NCBI GenBank assembly: GCA_017518445.1
Contig: JAFWVB010000130.1
Location: forward strand, 1-32,774
Direction of reading: 5' to 3'
Length of the DNA stretch: 32,774 nt
DNA from: Oscillospiraceae bacterium
GTDB lineage: Bacteria; Bacillota; Clostridia; Oscillospirales; Oscillospiraceae
In this document: positions 8,697 to 16,938 of the stretch, in pieces
Position numbering within the stretch: position 1 is the stretch's first letter
Layout: each line of letters starts with the position of its first letter
Position numbers and translations under genes: made by a program
The notes under the pieces: generated by a model
What the model was told of the DNA's origin: nothing
What the model saw: the letters and a program-made list of their open reading frames with translations, nothing else
Databases searched by the model: none

Positions 8697-8725
8697 ATTA
8701 TATCCTCAACGCGCGGAAATATCAA
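8697..8725 (-). promoter_or_regulatory. Promoter of pckA
   Basis: Minus strand: TTGATA (8720-8725), exactly 17 bp, TATAAT (8697-8702). It lies between the stop of the phosphatase gene (8728) and pckA. The leader would be about 30 nt. Confidence 0.8.
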
Positions 8726-8727
8726 CC

Positions 8728-9195
8728 TTATATTTTTATATCCGCGCCCCGTAAACGCTCAAAAAGCGCGATACAGCCGCGCTCTATGTCGATCCACGCG
8801 CGCTCAAAATCGCCGGTGTACCACGGGTCGGACACCTCGCCGCCTGTTCCCGTATAATCCAAAAGCAGCGATATTTTGCCTTTCGGGTCGCCGGAGCATA
8901 TCCGAAGCATATTTTTTATGTTGTATCCGTCCATACCGACGAGCAGGTCGTACTCCTCGTAATCACGCGCGGTAAGCCTGCGCGCCGTCTTTCCGGCGCA
9001 GCTTATCCCGTGCTCTAAGAGCTTTCGCCGCGCAGGCGGATATACGGGGTTTCCGAGCTCCTCCGCGCTCGTCGCTGCGGAGGCAATCGTGAAATCAGCC
9101 TCCCTGCCCGCCTTTTTCACTATGTCCTTCATTATGAATTCCGCCATCGGACTTCGGCAGATGTTGCCGTGGCAGACGAATAGTATCTTTGTCAA
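8728..9195 (-). CDS. Low-molecular-weight protein tyrosine phosphatase
   Basis: This 155-residue cytosolic phosphatase has the family signature at its N-terminus: C8-x5-R14-S (VCHGNICRS). The general-acid loop DPWY is at 123-126. In Firmicutes these enzymes remove phosphate from tyrosine or arginine residues on proteins; the target here is unknown. The start is a TTG (9193-9195) with GGGAGG ten bases upstream, and no in-frame ATG fits the conserved N-terminus better. It follows a DUF3784 membrane protein by 47 bases and may be its co-transcribed partner. The stop is three bases from the pckA promoter. Confidence 0.92.
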   Translation of the reverse strand: MTKILFVCHGNICRSPMAEFIMKDIVKKAGREADFTIASAATSAEELGNPVYPPARRKLLEHGISCAGKTARRLTARDYEEYDLLVGMDGYNIKNMLRICSGDPKGKISLLLDYTGTGGEVSDPWYTGDFERAWIDIERGCIALFERLRGADIKI

Positions 9196-9242
9196 ATGCG
9201 ATCAGCCTCCCGAAAAGCCGTGTTCCGCCGCGTTTTACGGGC

Positions 9243-9563
9243 TTAATAATCAATCAAGGATCCGTTGTATTTCCTCTGGGCTTTAATTATCAGCCACATA
9301 CCGGTGACAAGTCCAACTCCATAAGCGATCCATCCCAAGCCCGTCTGAAACGCGAGATTTATTATCCCTGTAAGGCAAACCCCGACGCCCATAATAAGAA
9401 GTCCTATTCCAATAAGGCGTGTATATGCGGGCACATCGGGCTCCTGCACACTTTTTTGATGGTAGCCTGCGATAATGCCTGTCATCTGCTTTTTCCAGAT
9501 AAGCAGCCCCATCACAATAAGCGCAAGTCCCACAAGCATAATAATTATATATGCGGCTATCAT
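9243..9563 (-). CDS. DUF3784-like small membrane protein
   Basis: This 106-residue protein has three predicted membrane helices (about 3-23, 47-70, 74-94) and a conserved-looking IAGYH motif (31-35) between the first two. That arrangement matches DUF3784 proteins of Clostridia, whose function is unknown. GAGGTG lies about 9 bases before the ATG. The gap to the upstream lipase gene is only 31 bases, so co-transcription is likely. The family call rests on pattern recognition, without a profile search. Confidence 0.75.
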   Translation of the reverse strand: MIAAYIIIMLVGLALIVMGLLIWKKQMTGIIAGYHQKSVQEPDVPAYTRLIGIGLLIMGVGVCLTGIINLAFQTGLGWIAYGVGLVTGMWLIIKAQRKYNGSLIDY

Positions 9564-9594
9564 TGTAAATTCACCTCAAATATTCAGCAATGTA

Positions 9595-10524
9595 TTACAT
9601 CTTCTCGCGCAGCCATGAGAGCACGTCGTTATATACGGTTTCACGATCCGGCTCGTTCAATATCTCGTGCCGGTCGTCCTTGTAGAGCTTCAGCGAAACG
9701 TCCGTCATGCCGGCTTTCAGAAACGCCCTGTAAGCGCGCGCAACGCCCGCGCCCGCCTCTCCGACTGGGTCGAGCGCGCCGGCGATGAAAAACACGGGCA
9801 GATCCTTTCGCATATGCGCGATATTCGCGGGATCGGAGATGTACTGTATACCGCACATCATATCGCGGAAAAGCCCGACGGATACCGTGCCGCCGCACAT
9901 CGGATCCTGCGCGTAGGCGATGATATTCTCCTCGTTTCGGCTGAGCCACTCAAGCCCTGTTTTTACCGGCTTGAATTTTCTGTTATATCCGGCGAAGGCG
10001 AGCTTCTGCACCGTCCTGCTGCGCGAGCGCGGTCCGTTTTTGCGGCATTTGTGCTCCGCGAGCATTCTTCCCGCCGCGACAAGTCCCGCCCTCTGCTGAC
10101 CCGTGCCGCAGATAACGGCGGCGTCGAAATCGTCCGGGTGGGCTATTATATAGGTGCGCGCGAGAAAGCTCCCCATGCTGTGCCCGAACACGGCGCGCTT
10201 TACGTCCTGGTATTTCTCCCTCTGTATCTCCGCGAGCGTGCGAATATCCGATACGACCGTGTTCCAGCCGTCATGCTCGCAGAAAAAGCCCCTGTCGTCG
10301 CCGGATGCGACGCTTTTGCCGTGACCGAGGTGGTCGTTTGCGGCGACTGCATAACCGTTTTCCGCGAGAAAGCGCATGAAGTCCTCGTAACGACCGGAGT
10401 GCTCGACGACGCCGTGCACGATCTGCACCGTGCCCCTTATCTCGCCGTCCGGCACGCACTCGCGGACATATATCTCCGTCCTGCCGTCGTTTGACGGAAA
10501 CGTAAATTCATTGAAACAAGGCAT
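9595..10524 (-). CDS. Alpha/beta hydrolase, monoglyceride lipase / lysophospholipase type
   Basis: This 309-residue serine hydrolase belongs to the Hydrolase_4 (serine aminopeptidase S33-like) group. The nucleophile elbow is GHSMGS with Ser116. The acid and base are probably Asp252 (in AGALDPVG) and His286 (in DDRHEI). An HG motif near residue 37-38 fits the oxyanion hole, and NDHLGHGKS (64-71) is typical of monoglyceride lipases. There is no signal peptide, so it is probably cytosolic. AAAGGGG precedes the ATG by about 10 bases. It is divergent from glpK: release of glycerol by the hydrolase and phosphorylation by GlpK would make a short salvage route (inference). Exact substrate (monoacylglycerol or lysophospholipid) is not decided by sequence. 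Confidence 0.88.
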   Translation of the reverse strand: MPCFNEFTFPSNDGRTEIYVRECVPDGEIRGTVQIVHGVVEHSGRYEDFMRFLAENGYAVAANDHLGHGKSVASGDDRGFFCEHDGWNTVVSDIRTLAEIQREKYQDVKRAVFGHSMGSFLARTYIIAHPDDFDAAVICGTGQQRAGLVAAGRMLAEHKCRKNGPRSRSRTVQKLAFAGYNRKFKPVKTGLEWLSRNEENIIAYAQDPMCGGTVSVGLFRDMMCGIQYISDPANIAHMRKDLPVFFIAGALDPVGEAGAGVARAYRAFLKAGMTDVSLKLYKDDRHEILNEPDRETVYNDVLSWLREKM

Positions 10525-10552
10525 GGAAATTTTGCCCCTTTCGTTGTATAAT
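10524..10552 (+). promoter_or_regulatory. Candidate promoter of glpK
   Basis: TGGAAA (10524-10529), 17 bp, TATAAT (10547-10552). The start near 10559 gives a leader of about 55 nt. The -35 overlaps the first codon of the divergent hydrolase gene. Confidence 0.55.
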
Positions 10553-10566
10553 GTTCCTGTAACAGT

Positions 10567-10595
10567 ATTTTATTACCGACAAAAACCGCTGTCAA
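10567..10595 (-). promoter_or_regulatory. Promoter of the hydrolase unit
   Basis: Minus strand: consensus TTGACA (10590-10595), 17 bp, TAAAAT (10567-10572). Predicted start near 10560. It faces the glpK promoter, so each transcript would run across the other promoter. Confidence 0.7.
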
Positions 10596-10614
10596 CAGAA
10601 AAGAGGTAGGATTT

Positions 10615-12117
10615 ATGTCTAAATACGTAATGGCGCTCGATCAGGGCACGACAAGCTCGCGGGCTATCATATTCGACGACACGGGCGGCATAGTCGCCGC
10701 CGCTCAAAATACGTTCCGTCAGATATACCCGCGCCCGGCGTGGGTGGAGCATGATCCGTATGATATACTCGCCTCGGAATTTGCCTCCATGCGCGATGCT
10801 CTCCAAAAGAGCGGGCTGCGCGGCTCGGATATCTCCGCGATAGGCATAACAAATCAGCGCGAAACAACGCTTGTCTGGGACAGGGAAACCGGTATGCCGG
10901 TCTATAACGCCATCGTGTGGCAGTGCCGCCGTACTGCGGATATGTGCGACACTCTCAAGGCGGCGGGGCTTGAAGAAAAGGTGCGTGAAAAAACCGGACT
11001 TCTGATAGACGCTTACTTCTCCGGCACTAAAATCAAATGGATACTCGACAATGTTTCTGGCGCGAGAGAGCGCGCGGAGGCGGGACTTCTCTCCTTCGGC
11101 ACTGTCGAGAGCTGGCTTATATGGAAGCTTACCGGCGGCAGGGCGCACATATCCGATTACTCAAACGCGAGCCGCACGATGCTGTTCAACATAAACACTC
11201 TCGAATGGGACGGAGAGCTGTGCGATATGCTGTCCGTGCCGATGTCTATGCTGCCGAAGGCCGTGCCGAATTCTATGGAATACGGCGTCGTGGCGAGCGG
11301 CATAGACGGTCTCGGGCAACTCGCCGGAGTGCCCGTCTGCGGCGCGGCAGGCGATCAGCAGGCGGCTCTGCTCGGTCAGGGGTGCATATCGAAGGGAGAG
11401 GCAAAAAACACTTACGGTACAGGCTGTTTCACTCTGATGAACACCGGAGCGGACGTACCTAAAAGCTCGTCGGGGCTTTTGACCACGGTAGCCTGGCAGA
11501 TAGGCGGCAAAACAACTTACGCGCTCGAGGGGAGCGTTTTCAACGCGGGCAGCACGATACAGTGGCTCCGCGACGGTCTCGGCATAATAAGCACCGCGCG
11601 CGAGTGCGACACTCTGGCAGAGAGCGTACCGGATAACGGCGGCGTGTACCTTGTACCCGCGTTCACGGGTCTCGGCGCGCCGTATTGGGATATGTACGCG
11701 CGCGGCACTATAACCGGACTAACGCGGGGCTCAACACGCGCGCATATATGCCGCGCCGCGCTTGAGGGCATAGCGTATCAGGTAAAGGATCTGCTCGACG
11801 CGATGGAGCGCGACGGCGTCGAGCTGTCCGTGCTTAAGGTAGACGGAGGCGCGAGCGTCAGCGACGTAATGCTTCAGTTTCAGTCCGATGTGCTGCGAAA
11901 GCCGATAGACCGTCCGAGGATAGTGGAAACCACGGCGCTCGGCGCGGCGTTTCTGGCGGGACTCGCCGCCGGAGTGTGGAGTGGAACAGACGACCTCGCG
12001 CGGCTTCGTGAGTGCGAGAGGATATTCCTCCCGCAGATGGGCTCGGCGGAGGCGATAAGCTGCTGCGACGGCTGGCGCCGCGCCGTCGGGTGCGCCGCCG
12101 GATGGACAAAGCACTAA
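10615..12117 (+). CDS. glpK: Glycerol kinase
   Basis: It phosphorylates glycerol with ATP to sn-glycerol 3-phosphate in the cytosol, feeding lipid synthesis or glycolysis. The 500-residue FGGY-family protein starts YVMALDQGTTSSRA, has NQRETT and AIVWQCRRT (substrate region), GAAGDQQAALLGQ and the C-terminal KVDGGASVSD block, all typical of GlpK. AGAGGT lies 7 bases before the ATG. It is the only plus-strand gene in the left two thirds of the window. No glycerol facilitator (glpF) or glycerol-3-phosphate dehydrogenase gene is adjacent, which fits a role in recycling internally released glycerol rather than a full uptake operon (inference). Confidence 0.97.
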   Translation: MSKYVMALDQGTTSSRAIIFDDTGGIVAAAQNTFRQIYPRPAWVEHDPYDILASEFASMRDALQKSGLRGSDISAIGITNQRETTLVWDRETGMPVYNAIVWQCRRTADMCDTLKAAGLEEKVREKTGLLIDAYFSGTKIKWILDNVSGARERAEAGLLSFGTVESWLIWKLTGGRAHISDYSNASRTMLFNINTLEWDGELCDMLSVPMSMLPKAVPNSMEYGVVASGIDGLGQLAGVPVCGAAGDQQAALLGQGCISKGEAKNTYGTGCFTLMNTGADVPKSSSGLLTTVAWQIGGKTTYALEGSVFNAGSTIQWLRDGLGIISTARECDTLAESVPDNGGVYLVPAFTGLGAPYWDMYARGTITGLTRGSTRAHICRAALEGIAYQVKDLLDAMERDGVELSVLKVDGGASVSDVMLQFQSDVLRKPIDRPRIVETTALGAAFLAGLAAGVWSGTDDLARLRECERIFLPQMGSAEAISCCDGWRRAVGCAAGWTKH

Positions 12118-12128
12118 AATATGCACAT

Positions 12129-12165
12129 AAAAAAATTCCCACGTACTTGTACGTGGGAGTTTTTT
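12129..12165. terminator. Bidirectional terminator between glpK and tRNA-Thr
   Basis: A perfect inverted repeat (12137-12146 with 12149-12158) is followed by seven T on the plus strand and preceded by seven A, which give T on the minus strand. It can end glpK and the convergent tRNA transcript. Confidence 0.85.
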
Positions 12166-12241
12166 TGGAGCTAGTGGGGTGACTTGAACACCTGACCTGC
12201 TGATTACGAATCAGCTGCTCTACCGACTGAGCTACACTAGC
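12166..12241 (-). tRNA. tRNA-Thr (anticodon CGT)
   Basis: The cloverleaf is complete: acceptor GCTAGTG/CACTAGC, D arm GCTC...GAGC, anticodon stem GCTGA/TCAGC with loop TTCGTAA, T loop TTCAAGT, discriminator T and an encoded CCA. The T stem (AGGTG/CACCC) has an A-C mismatch at its outermost pair (49-65). Confidence 0.96.
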
Positions 12242-12268
12242 GAGTGCTATATTTTTATTCGCTTGGGT

Positions 12269-12297
12269 AGTATAACACAAACTTTTCCCGCCGTCAA
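12269..12297 (-). promoter_or_regulatory. Promoter of tRNA-Thr
   Basis: Minus strand: TTGACG (12292-12297), 17 bp, TATACT (12269-12274), about 28 bases upstream of the mature tRNA 5' end. Confidence 0.8.
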
Positions 12298-12713
12298 TAA
12301 CAATAATTAAAATCGCGGAATATTACAGATAGTAATATGAAATTTTTGCCCCATGCAAAAATTTCGGACATTGAACAAAAAATATCGACGTCGAATTTCC
12401 GTCTTTTATTATTTTGTTTTCCTTTTCTTGAAAAGTGTGTAAAAAAACGGCTTTTCGGGCAGTTTTCGTCAGAGGGCTTATGGAAACCCGCGGCGATTAT
12501 CAGTTTACGTAACATTATGTCATATTTTTGTTTACTGAAAGTTATCCACATTTTCCACAGAGTTTTACACAATGCTGAAAGCACTGTAAAATAGCAGATT
12601 TTTGAGTAAATACCTATTTTTACCAAACTCTGTAACGCGATTTTTACAAGTTTTTTATTTCTGATTTAATTTACATAATTTGCGTTTTATTCACCTTTTT
12701 CACGCCATGCCCG
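12298..12713. other. AT-rich intergenic region with DnaA-box-like cluster
   Basis: No gene is supported; open frames here are short and lack ribosome sites. The perfect DnaA box TTATCCACA (12542-12550) is followed at once by TTTTCCACA (12551-12559) and then TTTTACACA (12563-12571), each one mismatch from TTATNCACA. The inverted form TGTGTAAAA is at 12436-12444. The stretch is clearly more AT-rich than the flanking genes. It could be a DnaA-binding regulatory or titration site, or an origin-like element. Confidence 0.5.
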
Positions 12714-12764
12714 AAAAAAGCCCCGAATTTGCAGGACACACATCGTTTCCTGCAAGTTCGGGGC
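12714..12764 (-). terminator. Terminator of the polA-rimI-tsaD unit
   Basis: A 17-bp stem with one mismatch (12720-12736 with 12748-12764) and an 11-base loop is followed on the minus strand by TTTTTT. It starts 9 bases after the tsaD stop. Confidence 0.92.
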
Positions 12765-12772
12765 GGGCACGG

Positions 12773-13789
12773 TCATATAATGAGCCTGTCTATATCCATC
12801 GTGGCGTATGCGTTCAAGTCGCTCTCCGCGCGTATGCCGGCGAGATATTCATAATAGCCCTGACAGCCTATCATCGCCGCGTTGTCTCCGCAAAGCCGAA
12901 GCGGTGGCACGAAAAGCCGCTTTCCCTCGCGCAAAGCCGCCGCCTCAAAATCCGCCCGTATGCGCGAATTCGCTGCGACGCCGCCCGCGACGGCGATCGT
13001 ATCATAGCCGAGAGAGCGCGCCGCGTCCATCGTGCGCGGCACGAGCGTATCGCTCACCGCCGCCGCGAATGAAGCCGCGAGCCCCTGCTTATCAAGCGTT
13101 TCGCCCTTCTGCTCCGCGTTGTGGACGATGTTCACCACAGCCGTTTTCAGACCTGAAAACGACATATCGTAAGGATGCCCGTCGATTTTGGATCTCGGCA
13201 GCTTGAACGCCGTGTCGTCGCCGCCCTGCGCGAGCCTGTCCATAGGCAAGCCGCCCGGATACGGCAGTCCGAGCACGCGCGCTGCCTTATCAAAGCACTC
13301 CCCCGCCGCGTCGTCGTGCGTCGAGCCGATAACGCTCATGTCCGTGTAGCCGCGCACGTCCACGATCACCGTGTTGCCGCCGGATATGGCGAGGCAGACA
13401 AACGGCGGCTCAAGCTCCGGAAAGGCTATGTAATTTGCCGCGATATGCCCGCGCACGTGGTGTACCGGAATGAGCGGCACATTAAGGCTCATCGCCGCGC
13501 CCTTTGCGAAATTAACACCCACCAGAAGCGCGCCGATAAGCCCCGGCGCGTAGGTCACGGCGACGGCGTCGATGTCACTCCGCTCTATCCCCGCCTTTGT
13601 GAGTGCGCTATCCGCGAGGCGGCTTATGACCGTTATGTGGTTTCTCGACGCGATCTCCGGCACTACGCCGCCGTAGAGTGCGTGCATATCATCCTGTGAG
13701 AATATCTCGTCCGCGAGCACCTCCCTGCCGTTTCGCGTCACGGCGACGGCAGTTTCGTCACAGGACGATTCTATGGACAAAATGAGCAT
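12773..13789 (-). CDS. tsaD: tRNA N6-adenosine threonylcarbamoyltransferase
   Basis: It transfers the threonylcarbamoyl group from threonylcarbamoyl-AMP to A37 of tRNAs reading ANN codons (t6A), working with TsaB and TsaE in bacteria. The 338-residue length is normal. It has the ASKHA start SIESSCDETAVAV, the metal-binding histidines H111 and H115 in VHHVRGH, the KxxGLPYPGG-type loop, and the C-terminal AVAGGVAANSRIR nucleotide-binding motif. Its ATG shares one base with the rimI stop (TAATG), indicating translational coupling. tsaB is not in the window, although rimI and tsaD often accompany it. Confidence 0.97.
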   Translation of the reverse strand: MLILSIESSCDETAVAVTRNGREVLADEIFSQDDMHALYGGVVPEIASRNHITVISRLADSALTKAGIERSDIDAVAVTYAPGLIGALLVGVNFAKGAAMSLNVPLIPVHHVRGHIAANYIAFPELEPPFVCLAISGGNTVIVDVRGYTDMSVIGSTHDDAAGECFDKAARVLGLPYPGGLPMDRLAQGGDDTAFKLPRSKIDGHPYDMSFSGLKTAVVNIVHNAEQKGETLDKQGLAASFAAAVSDTLVPRTMDAARSLGYDTIAVAGGVAANSRIRADFEAAALREGKRLFVPPLRLCGDNAAMIGCQGYYEYLAGIRAESDLNAYATMDIDRLII

Positions 13790-14238
13790 TACCCGTTTCC
13801 CTCCGCTCTTATTCTTATCATTATTACCGCGTCCTCCTTCGGCGCGTCGTAATAGCCGCGGCGTATGTTCAAATCGTAAAAGCCGTATTTTTTGTAGAGC
13901 GCCCTCGCGGGTGCGTTGCTCTCGCGCACGTCGAGAAACACCGTGTCCACGCCCCTTTTCGCCGCCTCCTCAAGAAGCCGTGCCATAAGCTTATCGCCCA
14001 CGCCCTGCCGCCGGAGGTCTTCCGAAACGGCGATGTTGTATATCTCGCCCTCGTTTTTGTACGTTTTCATTATCGCAAAGCCGACGGTCACGCCGTCGTC
14101 TTCAGCCGCCAAAAATATCGAATTCTTGTCCTCCAGCTCGGACATGAAGCTCTTTTCCGACCACGGGAGCGAGAATATCTCGCGCTCTATCTCCGTTATC
14201 TCCTTTATATGCCGCACCTCGGCAAACACTATCTCCAT
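13789..14238 (-). CDS. rimI: GNAT N-acetyltransferase, RimI type
   Basis: This 149-residue GNAT protein uses acetyl-CoA to acetylate the N-terminal alanine of ribosomal protein S18 and possibly other proteins. Visible are the acetyl-CoA loop RRQGVG, the preceding beta strand IYNIAV, and the C-terminal YKKYGFYD motif. I choose the ATG at 14236-14238: GAGG lies about 9 bases upstream and it sits just after the polA TGA (14240-14242). The in-frame ATG at 14253 overlaps polA and lacks a ribosome site. It sits directly before tsaD, the usual Firmicute neighbourhood. Confidence 0.92.
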   Translation of the reverse strand: MEIVFAEVRHIKEITEIEREIFSLPWSEKSFMSELEDKNSIFLAAEDDGVTVGFAIMKTYKNEGEIYNIAVSEDLRRQGVGDKLMARLLEEAAKRGVDTVFLDVRESNAPARALYKKYGFYDLNIRRGYYDAPKEDAVIMIRIRAEGNG

Positions 14239-14239
14239 G

Positions 14240-16870
14240 TCACTTCGCCTCATACCACGATTTTCCGAAGGACGTGTCCGCGGTTATCGGCACGGAAAAG
14301 CTCGCCGCGCTCTCCATCTCCTCCTTGAGGATCGCGCTTATCAGCTCCTTTTCCTCCTCCGGACACTCGACGATGAGTTCGTCGTGTATCTGTAGCAGGA
14401 GCCGCCCCCGTACGCCCTCTGCTTTCAGGCGGCGGTGTACGTTCACCATGGCTTTTTTCATTATGTCCGCCGCCGTACCCTGTATCGGCATATTGAGCGC
14501 GACGCGCTCTCCGAACGAGCGCAGGTTGAAATTCGACGACTTTAGCTCCGGCAAATCGCGGCGACGACCGTACACGGTCGTCACAAAGCCGTCGCGCTTC
14601 GCCTTTTCGACTATGTTTTTCATGTATTCGCGCACGCCGCTGAAATTTTCAAGGTAGCTGTCGATATAGCTCTTTGCCTCCGCCACGGTAACGCCGATGT
14701 CCTGCGAGAGTGAGAACGCCGATATGCCGTAAACGATTCCGAAGTTTACCGCCTTCGCACGGGATCTTAGAAGCGGCGTGACGTCCTCGATAGGGATACC
14801 GGCTACTCGCGCCGCCGTGGAGCGGTGGATATCCTCGCCGTTTTGAAACGCCGCCTTCATGTGCTCGTCGCCGGAGATGTGCGCCAAAAGGCGCAGCTCT
14901 ATCTGGCTGTAATCGGCGTCTACAAGCACATTTCCCTCGCCCGCGACAAACATCTTTCGCAGTTCGCCGCCTAACGGAGTTCGCACCGGTATATTCTGCA
15001 AATTCGGGTCGGTCGACGAGAGTCTGCCCGTCGCCGTGACAGTCATCTGGAAATTCGTGCGTATCCTGCCGTCAGGCTCGATAAATTTCTGAAGTCCGTC
15101 CGTGTACGTCGATTTGAGCTTTGAGAGCTGTCGGTATTCGACTATATGGTCTATTATCGGGTGCTTGCTTTTGAGATTTTCAAGTACGTCGATATTCGTC
15201 GACCAGCCGGTTTTCGTCTTTTTCGGCGCGGGCAGCATGAGCTTCTCGAAAAGTATTGAGCCGAGCTGCTTTGGCGAATTTATATTGAAATTCTCGCACG
15301 CCATGCCGTATATCTCCGCTTCGAGCGTATCGAGCTGTCTGCCGAGTACCTCTCCAAAGCTCAAAAGCGCGGCGCGGTCGACGAGTATTCCCGTGTTTTC
15401 CATGTCAGCGAGCACCGCGCATAGCGGAAGCTCCGTTTCGTAATATAGTTCGTCGAGTCCGAGCTCGCTTATCTCGCCCTCAAGCTCCTCCTTGAGCATG
15501 GAGATCGCGGCGGCGTCAAGCACTACGCCCGCGGAATTTACACGCTCCATATCAAAAGTGAGCTGTCCGCCATCGTCCTCGAAATCGGGAAAGCGGAACG
15601 CGCATTTTTCCGACGCGAGCCGACGCAGATCATAGCTGCTCGCCGTCGGGTCGATGAGATACGCCGCGAGCGCGGTGTCAAACACCCACCCGCCGGACTC
15701 GATCCCGCGCGACAAAAGCGCGCGCTGAAGGTCTTTTATATTATGTCCGGCCTTTTTAATATCGGACGCGAATATGAGGCGCAGAGCCGAATCCCAGTCC
15801 GTGCCGAGCGCGTTTTCGGTGAATATAAAGCTCTCATCGTCCGATACGAGCGCGACCGCGGACAGGTCGTCATCTGCGGAAACCGCGACGAACGGGCGCG
15901 GTTTGAGCGCCTCGACCGTTTTTGCCGCATCGCTTATATCGGTTATGTTGCGGCTCTCTATCCCCGCCTCGAAAATCTCCTCGCTCTCCGGCGCGGCGGG
16001 CGCTTTAAGCCCATAGACCTCGATGAGCTTGTTGAATTCAAGCCGTCTGAAAATTTCGTAAAGCCTGTCGTTGTCAACAGACTGCGCGAGGTTTTCATCG
16101 GGCTTAAACTCTATCGGCGCGTCCGTCACTATCGTCGCGAGGTCGTAGGACATATATGCGCTATCCCGCCCCTCCTCTAACTTTTTTCTTGCGCCGGGCT
16201 TTATGTCCGGCGCGTCTATCTCCGCGTAAACGCCGTCGAGACCGCCGTGGTTGTGCAGAAGCTCCATCGCGGTCTTTTCGCCTATCCCCGGCACGCCGGG
16301 GATATTGTCGGACGAGTCGCCCATGAGCGCCTTGAGGTCTATCATGCGTATAGGCTCAAAGCCGTATTCATCGGAAAAGGTCTCCGGCGTGTAGAGCTTT
16401 GTTTCCGTCTGTCCCATGCGTGTTTTGACGTGCTTGACGCTCGTTTTGTCTGTAATCAGTTGAAAAGAGTCCTTGTCGCCCGTGACGATGATGCAGTCCC
16501 AGCCGTCCTTTTCACACCGGCGCGAGATCGTGCCGATGAGGTCGTCCGCCTCAAATCCGGACAGCTCATAGCGGCGTATATTCATCGCGTCGAGAGTTTC
16601 CTTGAGTATCGGCATTTGGGAGGCAAGCTCGTCCGGCATGCCCTTGCGCTGCGCCTTGTACTCTGCGTATTTTTCATGCCGGAAGGTCGGAGCCTTGAGG
16701 TCGAATGCAACGCACAATGCGTCCGGCGACTCCTCGCTGATGAGCTTTCGGAGGATGTTTATGAAGCCATATACCGCGTTCGTGAACACGCCGTCGCGCG
16801 TGGACAGCAGGCGCACGCCGTAAAACGCGCGGTTCACTATGCTGTTCCCATCAAGGACCATAAGTTTCAT
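14240..16870 (-). CDS. polA: DNA polymerase I
   Basis: An 876-residue repair and Okazaki-processing polymerase. Residues 1-290 form the 5'-3' exonuclease (MVLDGNSIVNRAFYG start, FEADDLIGT, the GDSSDNIPGVPGIG helix-hairpin-helix). The middle region (about 300-480) keeps the 3'-5' exonuclease fold but appears to have lost the catalytic acids: the first motif reads FVAVSADDD instead of a DxE pattern. The C-terminal polymerase has motif A (DYSQIELR), motif B (RAKAVNFGIVYG) and motif C (QIHDE). It is therefore probably non-proofreading, as in many Firmicutes. The gap upstream to cysS is 221 bases of hairpins; downstream it is coupled to rimI. Confidence 0.97.
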   Translation of the reverse strand: MKLMVLDGNSIVNRAFYGVRLLSTRDGVFTNAVYGFINILRKLISEESPDALCVAFDLKAPTFRHEKYAEYKAQRKGMPDELASQMPILKETLDAMNIRRYELSGFEADDLIGTISRRCEKDGWDCIIVTGDKDSFQLITDKTSVKHVKTRMGQTETKLYTPETFSDEYGFEPIRMIDLKALMGDSSDNIPGVPGIGEKTAMELLHNHGGLDGVYAEIDAPDIKPGARKKLEEGRDSAYMSYDLATIVTDAPIEFKPDENLAQSVDNDRLYEIFRRLEFNKLIEVYGLKAPAAPESEEIFEAGIESRNITDISDAAKTVEALKPRPFVAVSADDDLSAVALVSDDESFIFTENALGTDWDSALRLIFASDIKKAGHNIKDLQRALLSRGIESGGWVFDTALAAYLIDPTASSYDLRRLASEKCAFRFPDFEDDGGQLTFDMERVNSAGVVLDAAAISMLKEELEGEISELGLDELYYETELPLCAVLADMENTGILVDRAALLSFGEVLGRQLDTLEAEIYGMACENFNINSPKQLGSILFEKLMLPAPKKTKTGWSTNIDVLENLKSKHPIIDHIVEYRQLSKLKSTYTDGLQKFIEPDGRIRTNFQMTVTATGRLSSTDPNLQNIPVRTPLGGELRKMFVAGEGNVLVDADYSQIELRLLAHISGDEHMKAAFQNGEDIHRSTAARVAGIPIEDVTPLLRSRAKAVNFGIVYGISAFSLSQDIGVTVAEAKSYIDSYLENFSGVREYMKNIVEKAKRDGFVTTVYGRRRDLPELKSSNFNLRSFGERVALNMPIQGTAADIMKKAMVNVHRRLKAEGVRGRLLLQIHDELIVECPEEEKELISAILKEEMESAASFSVPITADTSFGKSWYEAK

Positions 16871-16938
16871 GCGTTATCCTCCCAAAAATGTCTTTCCCCG
16901 GACGCGAAGTGTCTGTGGCGGAGAGTGGCTATATTTAT

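Noticed and set aside
7410-8975. A 521-codon plus-strand frame opposite pckA
   Set aside because: It is an antisense shadow produced by the GC-rich codon pattern of pckA; pckA has all family motifs.
12298-12713. The main chromosomal replication origin
   Set aside because: DnaA-like boxes are present, but dnaA/dnaN/rpmH are absent, strand bias does not change here and I see no clear DnaA-trio. It is kept only as a DnaA-box finding.
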